From Alteribacillus persepolensis (lineage in GTDB: Bacteria; Bacillota; Bacilli; Bacillales; Marinococcaceae), in the NCBI RefSeq assembly GCF_900099605.1, contig NZ_FNDK01000011.1:1-64000 (forward strand): DNA of 64,000 nt, read 5' to 3'. The position numbers and the translations under genes are program-made. Of this stretch, positions 31,298 through 39,403 are shown piece by piece. Under the pieces are notes generated by a model. That model did no database searches, was not told the DNA's origin, and saw only the letters and a program-made list of their open reading frames with translations. The stretch's first letter is position 1; every line of letters begins with the position of its first letter.

Positions 31298-31666
31298 TTG
31301 AAAGTACAACGAGTAACAGCGACGGACGCAGCGCTCTCCTTCATTGACAAATTATCCAAACGGCACGGACCGTTAATGTTTCATCAATCTGGCGGCTGTT
31401 GTGATGGCAGCTCTCCCATGTGTTTTCAGGAAGGGGAATTTCGCATAGGAGAGAGTGACGTTCATTTAGGTAACATCGGCGGTATGCCCTTTTATATGTC
31501 TAAAGATCAGTATGACTATTGGAAGCACACACAACTGATTATTGATGTGGTGGATGGCCGCGGCGGTATGTTCTCACTTGAAGGGCCGGAAGGAAAACGC
31601 TTTTTAACACGTTCTCGTGTCTATACCGATGAGGAACGCCAAATCCTTCAAGAAGATAGTCAGTAG
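31298..31666 (+). CDS. DUF779 family protein
   Basis: A 122-residue protein recognised as DUF779 by FHQSGGCCDGSSPMC and the C-terminal GMFSLEGPEGKRFLTRSR. Three clustered cysteines suggest metal or redox chemistry, but no function is established. It starts with TTG, supported by AAAGGAG 10 nt upstream. It is the second gene of the aldehyde dehydrogenase operon and is followed by a perfect terminator, so the two are likely one functional unit. Confidence 0.85.
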   Translation: MKVQRVTATDAALSFIDKLSKRHGPLMFHQSGGCCDGSSPMCFQEGEFRIGESDVHLGNIGGMPFYMSKDQYDYWKHTQLIIDVVDGRGGMFSLEGPEGKRFLTRSRVYTDEERQILQEDSQ

Positions 31667-31675
31667 CTAAACATC

Positions 31676-31704
31676 AAGGCGCTCTTTGAAAGAGCGCCTT
31701 TTAT
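31676..31704 (+). terminator. Terminator of the aldehyde dehydrogenase-DUF779 operon
   Basis: AAGGCGCTCTTT / AAAGAGCGCCTT, a near-perfect stem with a one-base loop centre, followed by TTT. Confidence 0.85.
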
Positions 31705-31764
31705 GTATATTTTCTCTGTCACACACTCATCCTATACATACGTCAAATGTTCGCTCTTTTTTCA

Positions 31765-31793
31765 TTGATTTTTTTCAAAAACCATACTATTCT
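31765..31793 (+). promoter_or_regulatory. Predicted promoter of the 28-residue peptide gene
   Basis: TTGATT, 17-nt spacer, TATTCT; the -10 overlaps a perfect CTATTTAAATAG palindrome (31792-31803). Confidence 0.45.
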
Positions 31794-31838
31794 ATTTAAA
31801 TAGGGAAGTGTTTGTTAAGTTAGAAGAAAGGGGTTAAG

Positions 31839-31925
31839 ATGATGCACTGGTTCATTATTTTCAGTATTATCGCTTCCGTTGCCGCAGGAGCTTGGTCGAT
31901 TTATAACATTACACGTGGATATTAA
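31839..31925 (+). CDS. 28-residue single-pass membrane peptide
   Basis: A small open frame with ATGATG start, GAAAGGGG site 6-9 nt upstream, a plausible promoter and a terminator directly behind it. The peptide is MMHW, then a hydrophobic helix (FIIFSIIASVAAGAW), then SIYNITRGY. The composition is that of a membrane anchor with a short cytosolic or external tail. I do not recognise a family. The promoter-RBS-terminator framing makes it more credible than chance frames of this size. Confidence 0.55.
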   Translation: MMHWFIIFSIIASVAAGAWSIYNITRGY

Positions 31926-31939
31926 TCAGCTACATACCA

Positions 31940-31966
31940 CGCGCGCTGCCGGCCAGCGCGTTTTTC
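31940..31966 (+). terminator. Terminator of the small peptide gene
   Basis: CGCGCTG / CAGCGCG with a 5-nt loop followed by TTTTT. Confidence 0.85.
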
Positions 31967-31984
31967 CGTTGAGGAGGGAATTTT

Positions 31985-32491
31985 TTGAAAAGACGATCCA
32001 CCGCTGCTCTTATGTTAAGCAGTTACCTTTTCTTCTTCCCCCACGTGGATACATGGGCGCTTGACCACCACAGCGAGACAGACACCGTACCTGCATCTGA
32101 TAACTGGAATACATTATGGGAAGAAGCACAAGAAGAAGCAGCGCAACAGGATAGGGATACACGTTCTCAAGCAGAAAAACTGAAGGGTTTTGATAAAAAC
32201 TTTCACACTGTCGATCATCCTCTGTTTGAACCACTGAATGACAATTTCACATTTTCCTTTCTGCCGTTTTCATCCATCGAAGAGCATCTGCTGCAACATT
32301 CCAGTAAACGAACGTTTTCTTTCGATATAAATAAAACAATAAATAACGATCGATTTAATTCTTTTCAACAAACGTGGGAGGATTTTGGCGCTGCATTTTC
32401 TGATACATATGACCAGCAGCAACAAGACACATTTGAGCGGGACGAAGCATTTGACAGTCAAACAGGAGTGTATGAACGCGTGAACGAATAA
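31985..32491 (+). CDS. Hypothetical secreted protein, 168 residues
   Basis: Starts at TTG with GAGGAGGG 6 nt upstream. Residues 1-25 look like a Sec signal peptide (MKRRSTAALMLSSYLFFFP, then VDTWA before a likely cleavage site). The mature part is hydrophilic, acidic and rich in Gln, Asp and Phe, with no cysteine and a helical stretch NTLWEEAQEEAAQQDRDTR. No domain is recognised. It lies between two terminators (31940 and 32492) and follows the small membrane peptide, suggesting a separately regulated or read-through exported factor. Confidence 0.65.
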   Translation: MKRRSTAALMLSSYLFFFPHVDTWALDHHSETDTVPASDNWNTLWEEAQEEAAQQDRDTRSQAEKLKGFDKNFHTVDHPLFEPLNDNFTFSFLPFSSIEEHLLQHSSKRTFSFDINKTINNDRFNSFQQTWEDFGAAFSDTYDQQQQDTFERDEAFDSQTGVYERVNE

Positions 32492-32519
32492 AGGAGCCGC
32501 AAATACAGGCTCCTCTTTT
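32492..32519 (+). terminator. Terminator of the secreted-protein gene
   Basis: AGGAGCC / GGCTCCT with a 9-nt loop, then CTTTT, starting at the stop codon. Confidence 0.8.
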
Positions 32520-32660
32520 GTTACACCGATAGGAAAGTGTAACATTTTAACACGGGTAAATCATCGAAGTTGTCAACATGTTGAGGAAATCAGTACACGT
32601 ACAACGAGGCAATCACCTGCACCTAATACCTAAAGGCTTGGGCTAGCCAAATGTTCCTTA

Positions 32661-32777
32661 TTACTTATTTGGATGCAGATTGCCTGCCTCACTGGCGTAA
32701 CCCAACTTCCTGCGTTCAGCGGCATGATCAGGTTTACCGATATTTTCCTTACAAAAAATAAGCCCCCAAAACATCAT
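32661..32777 (-). CDS. Possible 38-residue small protein or gene remnant
   Basis: The frame begins MMFWGLIFCKENIGKPDHAA and ends AGNLHPNK. The same frame stays open upstream for 19 further codons (KLFSATAAPFNALACL) without a start, and no ribosome binding site precedes the ATGATG. The charged tail after a hydrophobic segment looks protein-like rather than random, so it may be the decayed end of a longer gene. I do not recognise the family. Confidence 0.25.
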   Translation of the reverse strand: MMFWGLIFCKENIGKPDHAAERRKLGYASEAGNLHPNK

Positions 32778-32895
32778 GAGGCAAGCTAGCGCATTAAATG
32801 GTGCTGCAGTTGCACTAAAAAGTTTCTTTGGTGTTCACCATGCTCACCCCAATGTGAGCAGCGACAATTCTTTCAAAGCTTTATCAATGAATCAT

Positions 32896-32943
32896 AAAAA
32901 ACCCGAATAAAGCACTGTTTTTAACACGTACCGTATTCGGGGT
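32896..32943 (-). terminator. Terminator of the mqnE gene
   Basis: On the minus strand ACCCCGAATA pairs with TATTCGGGT and is followed by TTTTTTATG. The rest of the gap 32520-32895 contains the small frame at 32661 and an inverted repeat GAGGCAATC 32605 / GATTGCCT 32678. Confidence 0.7.
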
Positions 32944-32970
32944 CCCCTTCTTTACCATCATTCTTTTTTC

Positions 32971-34071
32971 TTATTCATAGACTTTTAGTTCGTTATACAA
33001 CGTATCTCGTTCAACTGGAATCCGATTGGCTTCCTTGACAAGATACACCAGCTCATCTCTTGTCAATCCTTTTGGTGACAGTGCACCTGCTGAATGGCTG
33101 ATGCGCTCTTCTACCAGCGTGCCGTGTATGTCGGAGGCGCCAAAGTTTAAAGCAAGCTGAGCCACTTGCGTACCTAATGTAATAAAATACGATTTGATGT
33201 GCTGAAAATTATCGAGCATTAAACGGCTGATGGCAATCGTTTTTAAATCTTCGACTGCACTTGTGCGCTTCGTTATTTTGGAATCTACTTTTTTCGGCTG
33301 AACTGCTAACGGAATGAAAACCAAAAAGCCATTTGTTTCATCTTGCAGCTCACGCAAGTAAACCATATGCTGCAAACGCTCTTCTAACGTTTCAATCGAC
33401 CCGTATAACATCGTTGCGTGGGTGGGAATTCCCAAAGAATGCGCGTTGCGGTGCACATCAAGCCATTGCTCTGTTGTTGCCTTGTTGACACTCATTTTCT
33501 TTCGGTATCTCTCTGATAAAATTTCTGCACCGCCGCCCGTTAATGAAGACAAGCCTGCATCTTTTAATTGACTAAGTACTTCTTTGTAACTAAGGCCGCT
33601 TTGACGGGAGAAAAATTCGATTTCTGCTCCTGTGTAGGCTTTAATGGTAACATTCGGAAAGTGCTCTTTTAACGTTTTAATACTTTCCACGTAATAATCA
33701 AACGGCACTTCTGTGTTATGTCCACCTGTAATATGGAACTCTTTTACATTAGGTGTAATATGTTCATTTACAAATTCCACCATTTCCATCGGGCTCTTTG
33801 TATAGGCACCCTCTTGGCCAGGCTTTCGCTTGAAATGGCAAAATGCGCATGTTGCTTCACACACGTTCGTAAAATAAAGGCTCATATTTTCTACAAAATA
33901 TGTTTTCTTGCCGTTCTTTCTTAAATTGGCTTGATTAGCCAGTTCTCCAATCGTTAATAAATCATCGGAGTTATATAAAAATAAGCCATCTTCCATGGAT
34001 AAACGTTCGTTGTTTTCCACTTTCTCTTTAATGCTGTTCAGGCGGGAAGTGGTATCAGTTTGGATGAGCAA
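32971..34071 (-). CDS. mqnE: Aminofutalosine synthase (radical SAM, futalosine menaquinone pathway)
   Basis: MqnE joins the enolpyruvyl product of MqnA to SAM-derived adenosine, making 6-amino-6-deoxyfutalosine for menaquinone. The 366-residue protein has the radical-SAM cluster motif CEATCAFC (Cys71, Cys75, Cys78), then FHITGGHN, GAEI, LTGGGAEI and a C-terminal GASDIHGTLVEERISHSAGA typical of the MqnE/MqnC/CofH group. MqnE is preferred over MqnC for length and the ISHSAGA region, but this distinction is from recall. TTG start with AGGAGGTC upstream. No other mqn gene is in the window. Confidence 0.8.
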   Translation of the reverse strand: MLIQTDTTSRLNSIKEKVENNERLSMEDGLFLYNSDDLLTIGELANQANLRKNGKKTYFVENMSLYFTNVCEATCAFCHFKRKPGQEGAYTKSPMEMVEFVNEHITPNVKEFHITGGHNTEVPFDYYVESIKTLKEHFPNVTIKAYTGAEIEFFSRQSGLSYKEVLSQLKDAGLSSLTGGGAEILSERYRKKMSVNKATTEQWLDVHRNAHSLGIPTHATMLYGSIETLEERLQHMVYLRELQDETNGFLVFIPLAVQPKKVDSKITKRTSAVEDLKTIAISRLMLDNFQHIKSYFITLGTQVAQLALNFGASDIHGTLVEERISHSAGALSPKGLTRDELVYLVKEANRIPVERDTLYNELKVYE

Positions 34072-34222
34072 AATAAAGACCTCCTAGTTGATGATAAAAC
34101 CAAACATGCCAAATAAAAAGGCTCTGTTTGTGCCTTATGCTTATTATAAACAAAGTATGTCACGTATTAAATACACTTTTTGAGCCAGAGGATGGCGCTG
34201 TCCTTCTTCCTTTCCCATAAGA

Positions 34223-34275
34223 AAACCTCTAAAACAGATCAAGTATATACTGTTTGCTGACCGTTTTAGAGGTTT
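34223..34275. terminator. Long hairpin, terminator-like on the minus strand
   Basis: AAACCTCTAAAAC / GTTTTAGAGGTTT, perfect 13-bp stem, with inner AAACAG / CTGTTT pairing. On the minus strand it is followed by TTCTTATG. Confidence 0.5.
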
Positions 34276-34417
34276 CATTGTTTTCTATTTTATCACAAAT
34301 ATGTTTAAATAGCTTCCCCTCCGCTTGTTTCTGCCATCATTTACGGAACTGCAGCCTCATTAACATGCCGGTGCGGCTGCCATCGTCACATGCGCAAATG
34401 ACACCCAAAACTATTAC

Positions 34418-34459
34418 TTTCCTGAATGGGAAAACGTTGTTATTTTCCCATCCAGGAAA
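34418..34459. terminator. 17-bp hairpin downstream of the symporter gene
   Basis: TTTCCTGaATGGGAAAA / TTTTCCCATcCAGGAAA, one mismatch, 8-nt loop. It may terminate the leftward operon. The 34072-34674 gap holds this and the 34223 hairpin and no gene. Confidence 0.5.
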
Positions 34460-34674
34460 TACCTCCCTCTCTTCGTATCTCCTGTGAGCCGCCTCATAAC
34501 ACGTCTCTCTTTTTCAGGCGAATAAACACAGGAGCGTTACGTAAGCAAAGTGTACATGTAAATGTTGATATATCATATTCTGAACTAGAGTGAAAATGGC
34601 GTTTTGTATCAACTGCTAATGACTAATGTTTTCTAAGAAAATCGTCATGTTTCTTATTCATCACGTTTTGTGTG

Positions 34675-36063
34675 CTACAGCTGCTCCATATGCTTATTCG
34701 TTTTATGATTTTCTCCATGGTCTTGTTTTTTAGAAAAATAACTTCTTGTTATTTCTTTTACTTTACCGCTTAATAGCATAACTGCAATCATATTCGGCAC
34801 GACCACAAAAACCATGGCAATATCGAGCAAAGACCATACAAATAGTAAATTGCTTGCCGCTCCCACTAAAATGGAACTGATAAAAACATACCGAAAGACA
34901 ATCGAAGCCTTATAACCAAATAAATATTCTGCCTGCTTTTCACCAAAATAAATAACCATCAGCATTGTCGTCAACGCAAAAACAAACAAGGTGACGGAAA
35001 TAATAAGACCTGCTGCACTTTGGCCAAACACTTCAGCAAGTGCAAGCATTGTCATGTTCTCCGCTCTGTCTGGTCCAACTGCGGTCCATACGTCTGTAGT
35101 AAGAATGACAAGGGCAGTGATAGTACAGACCACCATCGTATCGATAAACACTTCAAATACTCCCCAAAACCCTTGTGTGGCCGGGTTTTTATTCTGTGCT
35201 CCAGCATGAGCAATTGCCGCACTCCCCATTCCTGCTTCATTAGAGTACAAACCGCGTGCAACGCCCCATCGTATAACTGCCGCAAGCGCTGCTCCTGCAA
35301 ATCCTCCAACAGCAGATATTGGCGCAAATGCGTGTTGAAAGATTAAATAAAACGCATGGGGAACAGCATCGATATGAAATAAAAGAACGATTATTGCAGC
35401 CCCCATGTAAACAAGTACCATTGACGGTACCGCCCGCTCAGCAAACGTGCCAATCGTCTTAATGCCGCCTGCCATAACTAGTATAATAAGAACGCTTACA
35501 ACAATGCCAGTAACGATAGAGGGGATTTGAAAAGAACCTTCTAATACGCCAGCAAGTGAATTTGCTTGCACAGAAGCACTTGAAAATACGACAAATAATT
35601 GAGCTCCAGCAAGCAGAACCGCCAGCCATTTCCAGCCCAAGCCTTTATCAATATAATACATCGGTCCTCCCACATACGCTCCTGCTTTATTTACCGTCCG
35701 ATATTTTACACCAAGCACTACTTCTGAATACTTAGTTGCCATACCAATCAGCGCAATCAGCCACATCCAAAACACAGCACCTGGACCTCCAAATGCAATC
35801 GCTACTGGAACGCCAATAATATTTGCCGCTCCAATCGTTGAGGCCATAGCACCTGCCACAGCCTGAAATGGCGTAACCGTCCCTTCTCCATCACCTTTTT
35901 TAAACATCGTTCTAAATGTGAATGTCATCATGTGTGGAAAATGTTTAAATTGGAAAAATCGTAATTTAATAGTAAGAAAAATCCCCCCTCCGATTAAAAA
36001 TATCATCAGGGGAACTGCTAACATATCAGCAATTTTTGCATTCAACTCTATTAGTCTTTCCAC
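34675..36063 (-). CDS. Sodium:alanine/glycine symporter (AGCS family)
   Basis: A 462-residue membrane protein of the AGCS family, which imports alanine, glycine or related amino acids with Na+. The family signature is clear: TVTPFQAVAGAMASTIGAAN near residue 65, GPGAVFWMWLIALIGMATKY, and ARGLYSNEAGMGSAAIAHAGA in the second half. The C-terminus is hydrophilic with histidines. The start is GTG. It is the last gene of a leftward unit with an amidohydrolase and an M20 hydrolase, so it probably imports the substrate or amino-acid product of those enzymes. Confidence 0.9.
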   Translation of the reverse strand: MERLIELNAKIADMLAVPLMIFLIGGGIFLTIKLRFFQFKHFPHMMTFTFRTMFKKGDGEGTVTPFQAVAGAMASTIGAANIIGVPVAIAFGGPGAVFWMWLIALIGMATKYSEVVLGVKYRTVNKAGAYVGGPMYYIDKGLGWKWLAVLLAGAQLFVVFSSASVQANSLAGVLEGSFQIPSIVTGIVVSVLIILVMAGGIKTIGTFAERAVPSMVLVYMGAAIIVLLFHIDAVPHAFYLIFQHAFAPISAVGGFAGAALAAVIRWGVARGLYSNEAGMGSAAIAHAGAQNKNPATQGFWGVFEVFIDTMVVCTITALVILTTDVWTAVGPDRAENMTMLALAEVFGQSAAGLIISVTLFVFALTTMLMVIYFGEKQAEYLFGYKASIVFRYVFISSILVGAASNLLFVWSLLDIAMVFVVVPNMIAVMLLSGKVKEITRSYFSKKQDHGENHKTNKHMEQL

Positions 36064-36096
36064 GAATACACCACTTTCTTTTCAACATTTTCCTGA

Positions 36097-37716
36097 TTAT
36101 GATTGTGCCTTCTCTCGCTGTTTTTGATAAACGAGCGCACCGCTCATATATGTTTTTTCAACAGAAATGCTATCAATATCGTCTGGTTTAACAGCAAAAA
36201 TATCTTGGTCTAACACGATAAAATCAGCGTAATTTCCTTCTTTTAGTTCACCAACGTTTGGGATTTGTGTAATCTCTTTTGCTCCCTTCGTGTAAAGTTT
36301 AATAGCTGTCTCAAGGTCAATGCGCTCATTTTGGCCGGTATCTGTACCATTATGGGCGTAACGCGTAACAGCCGATTTAATGCCTACAAATGGATTTACA
36401 GGCTCTGCCCACGGTGTTGCCGGTGCATCAGAAGAAAGTGCTGTCGGGATGCCTTTTTCAAGCATCGTGCGAATAGGATACGTCCGCTTCGTTCTTTCAG
36501 TGCCCAAGTTATGCAAATAACTTTCAATTTCTGCATATAAGAAGATAGGCTGCGGAACAAAGCCAATGCTTGATTCTGATGCCTTTTGCAACGCTTCTTT
36601 CGTTGGCATTGAAGCGTGTTCTATCCGTACCGACACACCATCTTTAACCCAGCTTTCAACGCCATAAAACGTGTTAACAATTAAGTCAATCGCTTGCTCT
36701 CCCATCGCATGGACAACTAGCTGTACACCATGCTTTTTCGCTTCTTGTGCTGCATCTAACAATTCTTGCTCAGATGTTATCGGAATGCCTTCATTTTCTT
36801 CGTTGTTTATATATCCTGGTTTGACCCAAGCTGTTTGGCCGGAAATACTTCCATCAGAAAACACTTTAATCCCGCCAATATGAATATCTCGTTCTTTGTT
36901 TGTATTCTCTTCATTTAAAACCGAACTCTGTTGTAAGTCCGACCATTTGTAATAAATAACGGTCCGTTGTTTCAATCCTTTTTCGTGTGCTTTTTCATAC
37001 ATCTCTAAATAATCTATCGGGGTTGTTTTTGCCATCAATTCAGTAATACCGGTAATTCCATATGACAAAAATGTGTCGCTTAAATCAGCAAGTTTTTCCG
37101 CATCTTCTTCCATTGTCGCCACAGGCATCACATCATGGAGTAAGTCTTTAGCATTTTCCTTTAAAACACCGGTAGGCTCTCCATTTTCATCACGTTCAAT
37201 TTCACCGCCATCCGGATCTTTCGTATCACGGTCAATTCCAGCTAATTCTAATGCACAGCTGTTCACAACGACAATGTGAGCACAGGTGCGTGTTGCTACT
37301 ACCGGGGAATCGGAAACTGCTTCGTCCAAATCCCAGCGATTCGGCCCGCGATTTTCTTTTAGCTTCCCCTCGTCAAATCCCCACGACTCAATCCATTCTC
37401 CCTTTTGTTGTTGTTCTCTGCGCTTTCTCAACTCATTCTTCAAGTCTTCTAGTGACTTTACAACAGGAGGCGTTGCCGGAACTTGTTTTGCAGCGTACGC
37501 CAAGTACAGCGGATGCAGATGAGCGTCAATCATGCCTGGCAGCACACGTCTGCCTTCTAAATCGATTGTTTCGGCCTTTTCTGCTCCTGTTATATCTTCT
37601 TCATTTCCAACCCAGTCTACTTTCCCATCTCGTACAATCATGGCACTGGCATAAGGTTGATTTGAATTGGATGTAAAAATACGTCCATTGACGAATAAGC
37701 ACGTTTTGCTTGTCAT
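36097..37716 (-). CDS. Amidohydrolase, YtcJ-type (amidohydrolase 3)
   Basis: A 539-residue metal-dependent hydrolase of the YtcJ subgroup. It has GMIDAHLHP (first metal ligands) near residue 60, LVVHAMGEQAIDLIV, VRIEHASM, and SSDAPATPW with the late Asp ligand, then the C-terminal beta-domain KEGNYADFIVLDQDIF. The family cleaves amide or formamide bonds in diverse compounds; the substrate cannot be predicted. It lies 33 bp before the symporter gene and 212 bp after the M20 gene, all leftward and apparently under a sigma-54 promoter at 39163. Confidence 0.88.
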   Translation of the reverse strand: MTSKTCLFVNGRIFTSNSNQPYASAMIVRDGKVDWVGNEEDITGAEKAETIDLEGRRVLPGMIDAHLHPLYLAYAAKQVPATPPVVKSLEDLKNELRKRREQQQKGEWIESWGFDEGKLKENRGPNRWDLDEAVSDSPVVATRTCAHIVVVNSCALELAGIDRDTKDPDGGEIERDENGEPTGVLKENAKDLLHDVMPVATMEEDAEKLADLSDTFLSYGITGITELMAKTTPIDYLEMYEKAHEKGLKQRTVIYYKWSDLQQSSVLNEENTNKERDIHIGGIKVFSDGSISGQTAWVKPGYINNEENEGIPITSEQELLDAAQEAKKHGVQLVVHAMGEQAIDLIVNTFYGVESWVKDGVSVRIEHASMPTKEALQKASESSIGFVPQPIFLYAEIESYLHNLGTERTKRTYPIRTMLEKGIPTALSSDAPATPWAEPVNPFVGIKSAVTRYAHNGTDTGQNERIDLETAIKLYTKGAKEITQIPNVGELKEGNYADFIVLDQDIFAVKPDDIDSISVEKTYMSGALVYQKQREKAQS

Positions 37717-37928
37717 ATTACAGACATCCTTTCTTTAGATCGTTTGCTTGTCTCATATTCTACAATGCAATTTTTGTACCGATTAAACGTACCCTTCATG
37801 ACAACACTGGCATTATCAGCCTGCAAACAAATACAACGGGCTGCTATTTGTCGCGTCACACCGGAGAAAGACGGGAACCTTCCTGCCTTCCTCACCTGTA
37901 AAAATTTTTTCCTTTCCTAATAAAACAG

Positions 37929-39110
37929 TCATGACTCGTTCAAAAACTTGTGTACAGCGTTTACAAAAATTTTCATGCCATGTTCTAGAGCTTGTTCATC
38001 AAATGTAAATTTTGGATGGTGATGTGGATATACAATCCCTTTTTCTTCATTTCGAGCTCCTACTTTAAAATAGGTTCCTGGCGCTTCGTTTGAAAATGCA
38101 GAGAAATCTTCTGCTATCATTTGCGGCTTCTCATGTATGATCGTATCTTCCCCATACAATTCAGTGATGGTGTCTTCTACCACTTTCGTTACGTATTCAT
38201 CATTTTGAATCGAGGCATATCCATTTTTATATTCCATCGTATAAGCAGCACCGTGAGCTTCCGTCACACCTTTAATAACCCGGTGCATCAACTGCTCGAT
38301 TTGTTTTCGATATTTTGGATCAAACGTGCGGACAATTCCGCTGAACTTGACAGAGTCAGCAACAATATTTCCTGCCTCTCCAGCATGAAACTCCCCAATT
38401 GTTAAGACAGCGCTGTCAATTGGATCGATGTTTCGGGAAACAATTTGCTGCAAGTTCGACACTACTTGAGCCCCTACAGCAATGCTGTCCACTGTATCAT
38501 GCGGAAGCGCTCCATGACCGCCCTTTCCTTGAATCGTCACCCAAAAACCATCCGCCGCTGCTGTCATCGGGCCATAGGTAACCGCTGTTTGTCCTACATC
38601 TATGGTAGAGGCAACATGTGCACCAATAACATAGTCAACACCTTCCATAGCTCCGGCCTCCACCATTTCTTTTCCACCGCCTGGAAACGCTTCTTCTGCA
38701 TGTTCAAACAAAAAGCGGACTTCCCCATTAATCTCTTCCTGATAACGTGATAAGATTTTTGCGGTCCCAAGCAGCATGGCCGCGTGCCCGTCGTGGCCGC
38801 ACGCATGCATTACACCTTCACGTTCAGAAGCATAATCAAATGTACTTTCTTCTGCAATTGGCAAAGCATCGATATCTGCACGAATAGCTAATGTTTTTCC
38901 GTCTTCCTTTCCTATTAACCGTGCCATAACACTCGTTGGAGTTGGCCGGCTGACCTCTAAATTTCCAAATGACTGCAATGTGTCATAGATATATTGAGAT
39001 GTTTCTTCTTCTTGAAAAGACAACTCTGGATAACGATGAAAATGACGTCTCCAGTCCACGACTTGCTGCTGCATCTCTTTTACTTCTTGATTTAATTTTG
39101 TGTTATCCAT
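37929..39110 (-). CDS. M20-family amidohydrolase (N-acyl amino acid / IAA-amino acid hydrolase type)
   Basis: A 393-residue dinuclear metallohydrolase (394-396 if an upstream ATG at 39119 is used; that one lies directly on the ribosome binding site GGGGAGAG). Signatures: RADIDALPI, HACGHDGHAAML with metal-binding Cys/His, EHAEEAFPGGGKEM, GKGGHGALPHDTVD and late PHHHPKFTFDE. Members release an amino acid from N-acyl or indoleacetyl conjugates. It is the first gene of the leftward unit with the YtcJ amidohydrolase and Na+/alanine symporter. A good -24/-12 promoter (39163-39180) is 53 bp upstream. Confidence 0.88.
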   Translation of the reverse strand: MDNTKLNQEVKEMQQQVVDWRRHFHRYPELSFQEEETSQYIYDTLQSFGNLEVSRPTPTSVMARLIGKEDGKTLAIRADIDALPIAEESTFDYASEREGVMHACGHDGHAAMLLGTAKILSRYQEEINGEVRFLFEHAEEAFPGGGKEMVEAGAMEGVDYVIGAHVASTIDVGQTAVTYGPMTAAADGFWVTIQGKGGHGALPHDTVDSIAVGAQVVSNLQQIVSRNIDPIDSAVLTIGEFHAGEAGNIVADSVKFSGIVRTFDPKYRKQIEQLMHRVIKGVTEAHGAAYTMEYKNGYASIQNDEYVTKVVEDTITELYGEDTIIHEKPQMIAEDFSAFSNEAPGTYFKVGARNEEKGIVYPHHHPKFTFDEQALEHGMKIFVNAVHKFLNES

Positions 39111-39162
39111 CACAATCATCTCTCCCCTGCATTCACTAATAAATTTTTACTCTTTTAAAATA

Positions 39163-39180
39163 ATGCAAATTTCATGCCTA
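39163..39180 (-). promoter_or_regulatory. Sigma-54 (SigL) promoter of the M20-YtcJ-symporter operon
   Basis: TAGGCATGAAATTTGCAT on the minus strand has the -24 GG and -12 GC doublets with exactly 10 nt between them and keeps GGCAT and TTTGCAT. Confidence 0.75.
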
Positions 39181-39218
39181 ATTTCTGAATCATGTCACCA
39201 TAAATGTTCTTTCCCGCG

Positions 39219-39284
39219 ACATTCGCATTCATTTCACTTATCTATGTTTCCCCTCAAAAAAACTTTAGAGGAATACGAATGCCT
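39219..39284. promoter_or_regulatory. Possible activator site upstream of the sigma-54 promoter
   Basis: Opposed half sites ATTCGCATTC (39221) and GAATACGAATG (39271) about 50 bp apart form a dyad 40-100 bp upstream of the -24/-12 promoter, a position usual for enhancer-binding activators. Confidence 0.35.
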
Positions 39285-39357
39285 TGTTACGCATACACAG
39301 ATTTCCTTGCTATGTTAATGACACTTAGGCTTTGTCTATGCTGCTTTTTCTGTTCAT

Positions 39358-39393
39358 ACAAAAAAAGAGAGGGGAAAAATTCCACCTCTTCGT
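39358..39393 (-). terminator. Terminator of the sigma-54 activator gene
   Basis: On the minus strand GAGGTGGAATTTTTCCCCTC folds into a hairpin followed by TCTTTTTTT. Confidence 0.7.
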
Positions 39394-39403
39394 AAAAATA
39401 TTT

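Noticed and set aside
32605-32760. TPP or T-box-like leader upstream of mqnE
   Set aside because: The segment is downstream of mqnE on its strand and lacks riboswitch cores; part of it reads as a small coding frame.
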